Source of the DNA: Coriaria nepalensis
Lineage: Eukaryota > Streptophyta > Magnoliopsida > Cucurbitales > Coriariaceae
NCBI GenBank assembly: GCA_027186245.1
Contig: CP114487.1
Coordinates: forward strand, 5,079,001-5,143,000
DNA length: 64,000 nucleotides
Reading direction: 5' to 3'
In this document: positions 38,701-50,340 of the stretch, piece after piece
Numbering within the stretch: the first letter of the stretch is position 1
How the letters are laid out: every line of letters starts with the position of its first letter
The notes under the pieces: model-generated
Database searches by the model: none
What the model saw: the letters and a program-made list of their open reading frames with translations, nothing else
Told to the model about the DNA's origin: nothing
Translations under genes and position numbers: made by a program

Positions 38701-39377
38701 TAGAAACATAACTAAGTTCTTAGTTTCAAGTTGATTTCTTATACTTTATCAATTCTACTCTTAATTTAGACCTATTATACATGAACTGAAGATTTCGAGC
38801 ATAGGGGCAGTGATGATTCTTGCCAGCAACTGTTCTTGGCAAGTATACTCTATTTTGGACGAACTACCCAGCATTGTGTCTATATATTGTAGAATTTCTA
38901 CTTTCTCTCCTTCATTGATTCTCGACTCTGAAAGATGGAGGGAAATTTCTGATTTCGGTTCAAAATTTCGCGTTTGCTAGGAAAAGGAGAGAAATTTTTG
39001 GATACTGAAGCTTCTGAATTCGTAACACTGTACGAAGTAGTAGTTGGGTTATTAACTTTTTACTTAAGGCTTACTACATGGGTGAGTGCTATTGATGGCT
39101 AGATTAATATCCCTTCAGAGGGATTTGAAAGTTGACTAGTGAATCCACCACCTTTGTTTTCTTCTTTTGCTATTATAATATAACATTATCGTTATATTAA
39201 AAAATTTCATTTGTCTAAACCTTTAAGGACAAATTTCTGTCTGGATTTTTCTATCAACCGTTTTTTTATATCATATGCTCGAAAATTTTGGTGCTAACTA
39301 TAAGAAAACTTCTTCATTAAAGTATTTAGACTACAAGTTGGTCTTATTATAAGAAGTAGAAAAATTGGGATATTACA

Positions 39378-39382
39378 GAGGT
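39378..39382. repeat. target-site duplication GAGGT (right)
   Basis: Exact partner of 36856-36860, directly after the terminal TTACA of the solo LTR. Confidence 0.85.
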
Positions 39383-41060
39383 ATATTAGCAAAACTCATC
39401 ATGGACCGAACCATCCCCAAGAGGGTTCGATTTCTTCTCTCAGACATGTCATTCAACTATGGTGTTCTTGGAGGGTCCATTAAGAGATTATACAATTTTC
39501 TTTTAGGTAGTCAAGAAACTCATGGCTTAAGTATTCACCACCTCAATCTGATTAAAGTATCTTAATACTTTTTCCTAATACTTTTTCCTAATTTTTTTTT
39601 CTGCTTCATTATGATATTCCTTGAATTTCTCAAATGATTCAGATTTATGCTTCATATGATAAATGTGACCGTTTCGAGAGAGATCATCAGTGAATGTGAT
39701 GAAGTACGAAGAACCACCTCTAACAAGAATTGACATAGGCCCACATATGCCCTATATGTACTAGTCCTAATAACTAGGTTTCTCTCTCTCTAGTTCCACT
39801 AAAAAAAGATTTGATCATCTTGCCTAATAAACAAGATTCACGAGTTGGCATTGCTTCTAAATCAAATGGATCTAAATATCTATCTTTATGCAATAGGTAT
39901 GTTTGATTCACATCAAACTTTCTTTTCTTGACCTATTCAATATTGAGGAAAGTTTCATTTTTTAATTTAAGACATACACACCATTATGTAATGAACCACT
40001 TCCATAAAATAAACCATCCATATGGAAACTTAGTATTATTCTTGATGGAAAAGGCAGTCTTTTTTCATCAAGTATGGAAACATAAATAATATTTTTAATT
40101 AAAATAGGGGCAAAATAACAATGTCTCAAATTCAAAACTAGGCCCAAAGGCAAAACTAAATTATAAGTGCTTATAGCTAAAGCAATAACTTTTGCTCCAT
40201 TTCTAACTCATAGGTTGACTTCTCCTTTCTTCAAGATCCGTCTACTTCTTAGATTTTGCATATTATTGCAAATATGAGAACCATCACTAGTATCTAATAC
40301 CTAAATAGATAAATCATTACAATAAATGTTAACCTGAAGTGGCATCATTATGCCTTTTGAGATCTGCAAGACACTTCTTGTAATATCTCTTCCAATGTTT
40401 AAGTTATTCACTATGGAAACATTTTTCTTCTTTGCTTTTCTCAATGAACTCCTCCACTATTTTTATGCACTCATGCAACTCTTGCAAGTTCACGTCAACT
40501 TTAACCATCTAACAATTGCATACAAATGAAGTGAATAATGAATCAGGGAGGTATCACAATACTAAGTCAATCATCAGCTTACTATCTATTTCCAAGCCTA
40601 GACTCTCTAACTCGTCAATGTAAACAATCATCTCATGCACATGTTCACTAATAGAGGTGTCCTCGATCATCTTTATGCGAAATAATGTCTTGGATAACTA
40701 ATAACTAACCTTTCCATTATCATCCCCATACATAGCTGTAAAGTTATTGATAATCTCAATAACATGGAATTTCTCAAAGTACTTTTAGAGCTTGTCTTTT
40801 ATCGGTGCAAATATAATGCATTGCACCTATTTTGGCATCCATTATAGAGCTTGTCTTGCTTTAGCTACTTATTCCATGCATCCATTATTTTGGCATTAGA
40901 TCCCTTAAGAGGGACTTACATGACGGTTGATTCAGAATATCAATCCCCTACTCATATCTGATAACGATTCTCAGATTTCTATACCAGTCTTTAAAATTGG
41001 TTCCAACCAACTTATTTTGTTCAAATATCAATTTTTGTTTATCAAATATTACAACCTATA
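39383..41060 (-). pseudogene. X2 integrase (5' part), protease region and gag
   Basis: From right to left on the minus strand: gag (41060 to about 40500, sharing sequence with X1 11488-11880), the protease/pre-integrase region at 39962-40153 (N-I-I-Y-V-S-I-L-D then Y-G-S-G-S-L-H-N-G-V-Y-V-L-N), and integrase with S-E-R-R-N-R-T-L-L-G-M-V-R-S-M before the solo LTR. Multiple stops. No intact CCHC knuckle was found. Confidence 0.75.
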
Positions 41061-42868
41061 GAACACATAGAAATAAAACACAACAATATAGCAAATACGC
41101 AAAACATACTAGCTACCAAAAATTTAAAAGGCACATAAAATTTTCCATATCTTCTAATATTTTATTACGAATTTATATTTACCTCCTCAATATAAAAATG
41201 AGAAAAATAATTTTTCATATTAGGAAAAAGATTCAATCATCTTATTATAACTCCTACGTGTTTATATCCAATCATAATAAAATGAAAGGTAGCAAACACT
41301 TTTGCAATTACATCTCATATAATTCCTTTATCTTACCTCTAAAACAATAAAATCTCACGTGTCTATAGCCAATTATATTTTTCTAGTTAAGCTTAACCCA
41401 AACAGCTCTTGTGAAACGTAAAGTGTTAAACTAGTACATGCATGTGTCCATGTCCACACCCAGAATAATAGCATTACCCAGTCACGCATTTCATGCTAAG
41501 ATAATACACATGCATACTTACACAAATATAAGTCCCCACATGTCTATGGTCTTCCTATATCCACGCAAATATCACATATAATATAATATTTTGAAGGTAA
41601 ACTACGAAACAATTTCACAATCAATTTTAGCTCAATATAATCAAAGGAAAGATTTCAAATCAGTCTCATCACAACAACCATATCTATATCATGTACATTT
41701 AACACCTTAAATTACATACATCTAATACATGAACATGTTAAAATAATTTTAATTATTCATATATTATTTTATTTTTTGATATATTCATGGAATTAAAACT
41801 AGTCAACTCTTATTTAGTTCATTTTAATCATTCAATAGCACAAGCAAACAATCAAAATTTTCTTTCCTTAACTCCTTAAGGAAACTTGCCAAAAACGTCA
41901 ACTTTTCATATGTGGAAAGCTTAATCAGGTCATTTCCAAAAAGATATTTACTATTTTGGAAAGTGTCCTACTTTAATCCTCATCTAAAATTAGGAAACAT
42001 GTCAAAATAAATTTTAAATTAAATTCACCAAAAGTTATTTAAGGAAATTTAATTTATATGTTTGATATATTAGTAAAATACATATAAACAATTTATATTA
42101 TTTTACTTAGCATATTATCATCAAACATATTATCTAATCATAATTATTCAATTAAAATCAAATTTTAATTAATTAATTGAAAGATTATATTTTTAGGAAA
42201 GTATCCAAAATGAAATCTAACGAATTAGGGTTTTCGTGATGAAATGCCGCTGTCGCCACCAAAGGTAGGAGCCCACAAGGAGCTTTAATAGTAAGGAGCT
42301 TTAATTGTGTGGCACACACCGCCTATCAGGTCTCCAATCGGCAATTCGTTTAGTTTTGTGTTTTGATATTATCTTAACTACCTATTTAGAAATTTGCAGA
42401 ACGCTCCAACGGTTAGAACCTTAGATATGATGAATGTCATGCCGTTGCACCGTAGGATTCTGCAAGAGCACTACAACATCGATGACGCTACTTTTGCCGC
42501 CCGTCGTCGGCGCATCAAGTATCCAATCGATAATCCGTTCGGTGGCTTTCTTTGTAATTGTCATATATGCATAATCTAAATATTTCAGAACGATCCAATA
42601 GTTGAAACCTTAGATATGATGAATTTTGTGTCGATACCCAGTGAGTCCAACTCATTATACAACAATCCTATACTTGTTCGCCGACACGAAAGGTGGTCTT
42701 TCATCAATCCATCGCTCCCACCGGTGGGATCAGTTATCCCGAACAACAATCTCATTTTGATTTTTCCAAAAGTTTATCTCGATCAAATTTCGGCGACAAA
42801 GAACATACAAGAACAAACGGTTAAATGCATCAAAATCATAAATCAAATATCCTTTCCAGTATGACCTA
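41061..42868 (-). other. X2 untranslated leader
   Basis: AT-rich sequence between gag and PBS. It parallels 11880-13560 of X1, with shared words such as CTTGTGAAACGTAAAGTGTTAAA and CTTAAGGAAACTTGCCAAAAACGTCAACTTTTCAT. A more GC-rich part at 42230-42790 holds short open stretches without recognised domains. X1 has a matching part at 13130-13440. Confidence 0.65.
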
Positions 42869-42881
42869 GGCTCTAGTACCA
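42869..42881 (-). other. degenerate X2 primer binding site
   Basis: The minus strand reads TGGTACTAGAGCC, two changes from the X1 PBS TGGTATCAGAGCC, one base inside the 5' LTR end. Confidence 0.75.
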
Positions 42882-42882
42882 C

Positions 42883-43915
42883 TATAAATAGAGGCATGCA
42901 AATAAAAGATAAATGCAGTGGAAATAATATTTAAAATTCACTCGGATCATATTGTAGCGTGCATAGTTTCTATTTAGATCGATCATACATTATATCACAT
43001 ATAACGTTTTACAGAAATCATAGTATATCTCATCAAATTAAATCAAGGTTTAAGTTAAATGCACACTTCTCTTCTTGATTACAAAAACTTTTCTTATTAA
43101 GATGGGAATGCGCCCGCGTGTTCGCCCTCTAATCTTAGTAGTCCACATGATTTTTTTTACATAGTTAAATTACTACTTAAAATCTCAATATATATGATGA
43201 TAAATTTGGGAAAAAGGAAGTGAAAATACTAATTTTTCTCTCTAGGGAATTTCGGCCAAGGGTGCTAATGAGCAAGTATAATTTTAGCCAACCCTTAGGT
43301 GATATTTATATGAATACCTAGATTATAGTTTTATAATCACATTAGGTTTCCTAGTTACCTAAAAACTCTTATCACCTTAAGTTATTTTTTCTCTTAAAAC
43401 TCTGAAGAGATAAAACAGGTCAAACCTACATGTGTGTACGGCTAGCCACCTATATGGGTAATAATAATGGATATTAAATTAATAAATTAATAATTACCAT
43501 TTTGTCCTTATAGTCAAACTATAAGTTAAATTACTATTTTCCCTTAAAATAGTTTTGGTACATTTTTTCTTTTTCTCCGATGAACTTTTAACTTAGTAAC
43601 TACGAACCTTATGTGTGTGACCAATTAGGGTTCTATATCACACCGGTAGAAGGATTTCATAAATACCTTTATAATTTTATTTAATTCCAAATTAAATTCA
43701 TTTAATTTAAAACAATATTTTAAATTAAACAATTAACTTAATTGTCTCATGATTAAATAAGTTTAAACCTTTAAGTCAAGATTGACTTCTAGCAAAGTAT
43801 CAAGATTACTTGAGAAATGAGAAATATCATCTTCCAAAAGAACCTGTTTGATTGTAGTATGCTTACAATAACAATATTTCCATCTAGTCAATATTCTTAT
43901 TCGTCCGCCATGATT
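42883..43915 (-). repeat. X2 5' LTR, truncated
   Basis: Starts TATAAATAGAGGCATGC next to the PBS and aligns with the other LTRs of the family. An internal deletion is visible near 43465, and similarity ends near 43915, about halfway. The missing outer half prevents finding the target duplication. Confidence 0.75.
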
Positions 43916-45030
43916 TAATATAATAGAGAATCACTATCGCTTTTTTTTGTAATTTGAGCTAAGTAATACAATAGAGTATCAAATATAGATTTATCTCAAA
44001 AGTCATTAGCTAAAATTTAAAAACATAGAATATTAACTATATTTGAAGAATTTTATGAGGAATCAGATATGAATCTAAAGTTATGTTTGGCTAATAGGAT
44101 GTAGGATGTTCTTGTTTCTTTTGTCTTCCTAAAAAATTTTGCTTATATTTTGAAACAAATATAGTTGATATGAACTTGTAGCTAATCATATATGAATACT
44201 CTAGTTTTGAACTATATAAAAATGATTTTTTTATTATTAATTTTTTTTTTTGGATTTGAGTCTTTTGACTTTATAATATTTGACAAAATATTTTCATATT
44301 GCCAATCGTCATGAACTAGTATAATTTATTTCCTCTCTATAAGATTATACATAGGAAATTATGATAAACCTTTTAAATATTCTCATATTTATAATGAATA
44401 TCCAAAACTTTAACTAACTATAATGAATACTCAATTTTAAATTTTAATTATAGTGAGCTCCAAAGGTTATTAAGTTTGGATATATCCTAAGATCCAAATC
44501 TTGAGCTTGCAAACCCCGATTTGAGATATGTGTTTGCGAACTCCAATTCTAATTCAGAGTTCACAAAAAGAAGAAGGAAATAATAATAATATTATTAATA
44601 ATCAATAATAATTTTAAAGGTGCATCCCACATCTTCGGTTATCATATTTTGCCTCATTCCATCTAAAACAATTCACCTCTAGAACTTTGATGAATGAATA
44701 GTCAACGAGGAACAAAATAGTCAACAATTAAATCATGGTAAATTAGGATTTAATTTTCAGAATAGTTTAAAACTAAGATAAATCCTATAATTTGTAAAAT
44801 AGAATGCATCTTCTTCTTCTTCTTTTTATCCATTTTCCAAATTTATTCCAACTCAATTTAGCTATGAAGTAAATTATAGCATGTAATAAGATTTGTTTTA
44901 ATAAAATTAATAAAAGTGACATTTTTCTATATAATTGTTGTGAATATATTATTATCGAATAATATAAATAAATATCAAAAAATTATAAATTCATTAATGT
45001 GACTATAATCTTATAAGAGGATTAAGATTA
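43916..45030. other. unassigned AT-rich spacer
   Basis: No gene or known repeat recognised. A pair of similar statements around 44495-44560 (CAAATCTTGAGCTTGCAAAC / TTTGCGAACTCCAATTC) and a TTCTTC run at 44812-44822 are the only visible structure. Confidence 0.45.
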
Positions 45031-46590
45031 TAGATAATGAATTAAATTATCTACAATAGATTAAAGTATGAAATTATTGATTTAGTGATTGCTAGTACAG
45101 TCCACTAGTATTATGAATGCATGTGATTTAGATTCAGATCACTGATGTAGATAGACATCTTAGTGGAAGTATTTATATAATTGGATTATATAGGACATGA
45201 CTCGATATGAATTAATTTTTTATTAAAATATCGTTTACCATAAAGAATTTAATTCATATCAATCGACAATCATATGCAAATCAATCTGAATCTTGAGTAG
45301 TTATGAACTCCTGTTTATGTCAATTGGATGTTTTGATTCACTCGTCACGGTCTGTTGGTATAATCAGAATAAAGACTTGTTTTGGAGATTTGTTGGGATA
45401 AGTGGTTGGAAACACGATTTACAAATATGGAATCCAAACCTTCTCTACAGAAGATTATACATTAGTTCCTTTAAGGGTTAATTCTGGAACTAAATGGTTT
45501 TTAACTCAAATTTATAATCGAGTTATAAATTGACCGTTCACTACTGAATAAATGGTACTTCATGATAAAGAGATAATTATAGGGATAAAACGGTAATTTT
45601 GACAAGTTCTAATTATGAATCAATTTTTGAAGGATTGAATGCATGAAATGATTATGTCAATGGACTACTAGAGATTACTCAATAAATATGTTCTATAATA
45701 GTAAGAGTGCAATCCCATATCTTTAGTAGAATAACATTGAGATTAATAAATTAGATTTATTATATTAAAGAGTTTGATTAATAATCTAATTTATTGGAGC
45801 TTGGAATTATAGGTCTATGGTCTCTAAGTTTCCTCTATAAAAAAATGTATAGGGTAAGAATGACAAAGGTTGAAAATGACTTATTTGCAAGAAAATAGTT
45901 TTTTGGGGCAAATTTGTAATTATGAGATAATTGGTGTTAATTATTTAATTAAGAATTAATAATTAATTAAAAGATGTATTTAAATGTGAAATTCGGAATT
46001 AATAATTAAATATTAATATATATTGATTTTGAATTGAATATGTTATGTAAAATATTAAATTGATATGAGATATTAATTTAATGTTAAAATTAAGTAAAGT
46101 CAAATTTAGATTAGTTTAATAAACTAATTTAAAATTTAAATAAAATTTGAAATAGATGAGATTCTATTTTAAATAGGATTTGAAAAGATTTAATTATATT
46201 AAAAATATCATTTGATGATCATCTTTCAATTATTAATTCAATTTATTTAAAAAGTTTAAATTAATTAAAACTCCTAGTGGAGTTTTATAAATACATCTCG
46301 TTTTAATTAAATTATGAACTTTTTTTAAGAAGTTTTTTTTTGGTAGAGCTTTTTCTGAGAAAAAAATAAAAAGAAAACCTTGTCATCTCTATGTGCCCAC
46401 ACATGTCCTATTGTGTTGATGATTGACTTGAAAAATTGTGGTGTGAGTTTCGACGATCGATTCGTGTAAGGTAAAAGTATAACCTCTTTGTATAGATGTA
46501 GATTAATTTATATATATATAAAGGATTGCAAAAATATTTTTTGTTATACACTAGGATCGATTGTTACGCTTCCGCTGTGTGGTTATGAAC
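45030..46590 (-). repeat. LTR-like dispersed repeat, copy B (inverted to copy A)
   Basis: The reverse complement of 45690-46590 matches 369-1385. The copy extends about 650 bp further left than copy A, through GATGTAGATAGACATCTTAGTGGAAGTA, so it is the more complete member. No flanking duplication was identified. It borders the Mutator-like region on the right. Confidence 0.6.
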
Positions 46591-46594
46591 CGCC

Positions 46595-46890
46595 GATTTC
46601 CAACTTGTCCATCAGGCCATCGAGATATGGACTGCTCGATGGCACAGTGAGAATATGTCCATCGAGCCATCAAGCAAGAAGTTTAGATGAACTGTTCGAT
46701 GAATGGCCATTAAGCCATTGGGCAATTGAGTAGTGCATATGAACTTCTTGCTCAATGGCTCAATGGACATTAATATTCCCATCGAGCCATTGAGCAGTGC
46801 ATATCTTGATGGCTCGATGGACATTCATATGTCCATCCAACAGTCATTATAAACTACTTGATGGCTCAATTACCAATATTCTCATCGAGT
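46595..46890. repeat. CATCGAGCCAT-type palindromic repeats
   Basis: Several diverged direct and inverted copies of CCATCGAGCCATCAAGCA / TGGCTCGATGGACAT, spaced by roughly 40-60 bp. The arms can pair with each other. Related words recur at 49265-49460 on the other side of the DUF1985 gene. Confidence 0.7.
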
Positions 46891-46969
46891 ATTACAGTCT
46901 TATTTTGAAGTTTATTATTTTTTTAATTTCAATTTATTTTTATACAGTTTTGTTTTATTGTGTTTAATA

Positions 46970-49290
46970 TCAGGTGGATCAAATTCTTATATATCATGAG
47001 TTGGAATCTATAATTGATCAACGTCTTCATTTCAAGATCCGCACTACTATGATATCAAAACAGAAAGTGGTGATTGCTGATATAAGGAAGAAGTTGACCC
47101 CAATATAGTTAGAGTCTTTTAGGTCTACTTGTCTGAGATATTTTCTGGATGTCAGTAGTCAACTTAAAAACTCGAGCCAACTTATTAACTTTTTCATTCT
47201 TTGGCGAGGGGAGTGCAAAAAGAAGCACAAATTATGGTTTATGCACCATAAGAAGCACATGTTGTTTGGCCTGAGGGAGTTTGCATTGGTGATGAGATTA
47301 AAATGTCATGTAGAACTTTCGGGCCACATAATGAAGCATATAGAAAAAGATGAGCACATGTTGAAGAAGTATCTTAGTGGGAAGCTTGTATATGTGTCAG
47401 AGCTAGCAGAGAAATTTAGAAGTTATGATGAGCCATGGAGTAACAAGGATGGTGAGATTGTAAAGATGGCTCTTGTTTACTTCATTGAGGTATTCCTTTT
47501 GGCATGAGGGCAGAGGAATAAGATCCGGCCATTGACATTGTCTATAGCCAACAATTTAGGCCGGCTTGAGCAATACCTTTGTGGTACACTTAGTTATGAG
47601 TTTACAATTCAATCTCTTAAGAAGGATATCAAGAAGAAGCCAGTTGCACATAGGGACCGGCTGGAGGGGATGAAGCCGAAAGAAGAAACTTATGACTTAT
47701 ACAGATTTCTGCTTACTTTACATGTTAGAATTTATATTTAATTTTTACTATATTTTGGTTTATATTTGCTAATAGTTAATTCATAACTGTATAGATATAG
47801 GGTTACGAAACCATTCCTTATCTTGGAAGGAAAATTGGAGTTCGGGGTAATGAGAATCGCATGCCTCAGATTTTAAATTAGCCATCAGTGGATCCGCTTG
47901 TCAGGTATGAAAATGTCGAGTCGTTGACCTGGAAAAATAAGTAACATTTCATTTCTTTAATTCATCTACAACTTTAGTTCATCATACTAATTGAAATTAA
48001 ACTGACTTTGATATTTGTTTAATACAACTTGTCATCTGTGGAATCATAAAGCCAAGTAAGAAAAAATCAAGTCAGGAGTATTTGACCACTCTTCAAGCTT
48101 TCAAGGATGAGGATGACGAAGTTGTGGAACATTGGACAAGGGTGGTGGAGGAAGAAGAAAATGTACTAGAAGAAGTAGAAGATGAAGAAAAAATAATAGA
48201 TAAAGTAGTAGATAAAGAAGAAGAAAAAATAGAATAAATAGAAGAAAAAGAAGTATATGAAGAAGAAGAGGAAATAGAAGCAGAAGGTGATAAAGTTGAG
48301 CTAAAAATGAAAATGTCATCAAGGTTGAAGGATCTTATCGCTAGCTTAGAGAAGAAGATTATGGGAGAGATGGATAAGATGTCCAGAGAATTGAACAGAC
48401 GGATGGGGGATATGGAGAATCAGATGCTTATAGATATCAGAGATGAGACAGTTCCCTTGAAATCTCTCTCATACTCGCTAATATTTGTCACATCTCCGAT
48501 GGTCCATCAAATGTCGTTGCCTCCAAAAGAGAAATTTGCAGAGGAGTCTGCGGAGACGTATATGACCCTGCCTATGATTGGGAGTGGATGGGTTTAAAGG
48601 ATGAAGAAGCATGCTCTGGCCCTTATGTCCCTTTATAGACATTGGGACAAAGCGGAAATATATAAAGAAGAAGGGATTGTCGGTGACTCCGCTTATTATC
48701 CCAAATAAGGATAACGAGAGAGCTATGCAATAATGGCTAGAAACTGACAATATAAAGTAAGTATTTTTTTTTCCTTAAACTTTAACATCATTTAAGATTT
48801 ATTTTATTTATTACATTATTTTCTTATGAGAACTTGTTTTTTCTCTATTAGGGACCCGATCATAGGTTTAAAAAGTTAAAACTACGATAAGGAATTTTTT
48901 TCAGACGATACTGCGTCTCTCGTCGTGGCTACGCAATTTTGTAAGCATTCAAAACTATTTTTGAAAACTATTGTGTATACATTAATAAATTTCTAAAAGA
49001 CTACTTAGCCTAATTGATTGTTTTTATTATTTTACTTTATGGTTGCAGCATGTAGATGAGTACATGTTTCTACTACGGATTAGGCAACATAAGTTTAATG
49101 ACGTGCTTGACCAATCCACGTAGATCAAGTATTCACTTAGTTCCTACAATATATTGGAATGAGACATTTAACAACATGAAGGAGGAAGATCGAGAAAGTA
49201 ATGCATTTCAAGACAATTATCTGATGAAGTCGTACGTCGAAGGTGAGGCACCAGTCGTCGAAATTGCATCGAGCCATCGGTTTTAGAGGT
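46970..49290 (+). pseudogene. DUF1985 (Ulp1-associated) transposon gene
   Basis: Plus-strand gene of the DUF1985 family, found in plant Mutator-like elements that captured a Ulp1 SUMO-protease gene. Exon A (47110-47732) has C-L-R-Y-F-L-D-V-S-S-Q-L, L-W-F-M then L-F-G-L-R-E-F-A-L-V, and the later L-Y-R-F-L-L-T-L-H. After a probable intron (donor GTTAGA at 47733) comes G-Y-E-T-I-P-Y-L-G-R-K-I-G at about 47813. Near 48050-48590 is a Lys/Glu-rich acidic stretch and a coiled-coil-like segment (L-K-D-L-I-A-S-L-E-K-K). 49040-49130 has H-V-D-E-Y-M-F-L-L-R-I-R-Q, like sequence before Ulp1 domains. In-frame stops at 47107-47109 and 47505-47507 make it a pseudogene. The catalytic Ulp1 His-Asp-Cys domain is not seen. 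Confidence 0.75.
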
Positions 49291-49460
49291 CAGAGACTCT
49301 TAACTCACTAACCTCTAAAATCGATGGCTAGATGGGTTCTCTGTTCACCCATCGAGCTATCGGTCTTAGAGGTAAGTGACTTAAAAGTCTCTTATATCTA
49401 AAACCGATGGCTTAATGGGTACTCAGTTCACCCATTGAACCATCGGTTTCATAAATAAAA
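49265..49460. repeat. tandem palindromes with CCATCGGTTTTAGAGGT arms
   Basis: The arm CCATCGGTTTTAGAGGT (49274-49290) pairs with ACCTCTAAAATCGATGG (49311-49327). The next unit repeats the layout (GAGCTATCGGTCTTAGAGGT near 49353, pairing with ATATCTAAAACCGATGGCTTA near 49394), and a third half-unit follows. Between palindromes is GATGGGTTCTCTGTTCACCCATC-like sequence, itself an inverted repeat. Confidence 0.85.
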
Positions 49461-49508
49461 GACCTAGAATTGATTGATCGCTGGATATATATAGCATTGT
49501 CCGATGGC

Positions 49509-50133
49509 CTAAACCCTTAAACCATAAACCTTTAAACCTTAAACCTTAAATCCTAAACCATAAACCTTTAAACCTTAAATCTTAAACCCTAAACCTTAAA
49601 CTATAAACCTTAAACTCTAAACTTTAGATCTTAAGCTTTAAGACCTTAAGCCCTTAAACCTTAAAGTCAAACCTTAAATCCTAAACCTTAAACTTTAAAC
49701 CCTAAATCTTAAACTTTAAACCCTAAACCTTAAATCTTAAACATTAGATCTTAAGCCTTCAGACCTTAAACATTTAAACCTTAAACCTTAAACTCCAAAC
49801 CTTAAATTTTAAACCCGAAACCTTAAACCCTAAACATTAGATCTTAAACCTTTAGACTTTAAACCTTTAAACCTTAAACCATAAACCATAAACTTTAAAC
49901 TCTAAACTCACTTTAAACTCTAAACCTTAAGCCCTAAACATTAGATCTTAAGCCTTCAGACCTTAAACCCTTAAACCACAAACCTTATGCCTTAAACCCT
50001 AAGCGTTAAACCTTAAACCCTAAACCTTAAATTTTAAATCCTAAACCCTAAACCTTAAACCTTAAACTCTAACCCTTAAACCCTAAACATTAGATCTTCT
50101 TAAGATCGTATGCCTTTAAACCTTAAACCATAA
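49509..50133. repeat. interstitial telomere-like array, degenerate CCCTAAA
   Basis: About 620 bp built almost only of AAACCCTAAACC / AAACCTTAAACC words, 6-9 bases each. Perfect CCCTAAA units, the plant telomere repeat, are mixed with CCTTAAA and CCATAAA variants. All C-rich units are on the plus strand. A longer word ACATTAGATCTTAAGCCTTCAGACCTTAAAC recurs several times, so the array also has a higher-order period of about 100-190 bp. Confidence 0.92.
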
Positions 50134-50279
50134 CGAATCATATAAAACAAAATGAATCAAAGTCATAGAAGATAAAAGTGAATCAAAGTCATAGAATATA
50201 AAAGTGAATCATAGTCATAGAATACAAAAGTGAATCACATTCATAGAATACAAAAGTGAATCAAATTGATAGAAAACCC
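50134..50279. repeat. 26-bp minisatellite
   Basis: About five units of GAATCAAAGTCATAGAATATAAAAGT with few changes, directly after the telomere-like array. The first copy, at 50134, is the most diverged. Confidence 0.9.
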
Positions 50280-50340
50280 ACATGTAGATATATGGTATAT
50301 TACATGAATTTCAAGATAATTACATCAATTTAGTTGACTC

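Larger units (their letters stand above)
36861..39377. mobile_element. solo LTR of a Ty3/gypsy-type element (2517 bp)
   Basis: Runs from TGTAGCGACCC to GGGATATTACA and is flanked by the perfect 5-bp duplication GAGGT (36856-36860 and 39378-39382). TGTAACGACCC-like starts and TTACA ends are common in large plant gypsy LTRs. The two sides join the interrupted copia integrase in one reading: S-M-M-S-F-A-N-I before, P-L-S-L-S after. No internal gypsy sequence is present, so it is a solo LTR. A truncated relative is at 30866-31745. Its inner right half holds tandem repeats. Confidence 0.88.
32707..43915 (-). mobile_element. copia element X2 (same family as X1)
   Basis: Minus-strand element with, from right to left, a truncated 5' LTR, degenerate PBS, leader, gag/protease, integrase, RT, RNase H, PPT and a nearly complete 3' LTR. 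It is far more complete than X1, but all coding parts carry stops. A solo gypsy LTR is inserted in integrase. The outer end of the 5' LTR is missing at about 43915, so no target duplication can be checked. Confidence 0.85.

Noticed and set aside
40997..41350. Plus-strand 117-codon open stretch
   Set aside because: It is Ser/Asn/Ile/Tyr-rich and lies antisense across gag and leader of copia X2; composition explains its length.
48101..48322. Leu-rich minus-strand open stretch that looks like a membrane segment
   Set aside because: It is the complement of the GAAGAA-rich acidic region of the DUF1985 gene, which explains the Leu runs.
49509..50133. CRISPR-like or centromeric satellite reading of the repeated block
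   Set aside because: Units are 6-9 bases of CCYTAAA type without spacers, and the genome is a plant; a telomere-like array explains it.
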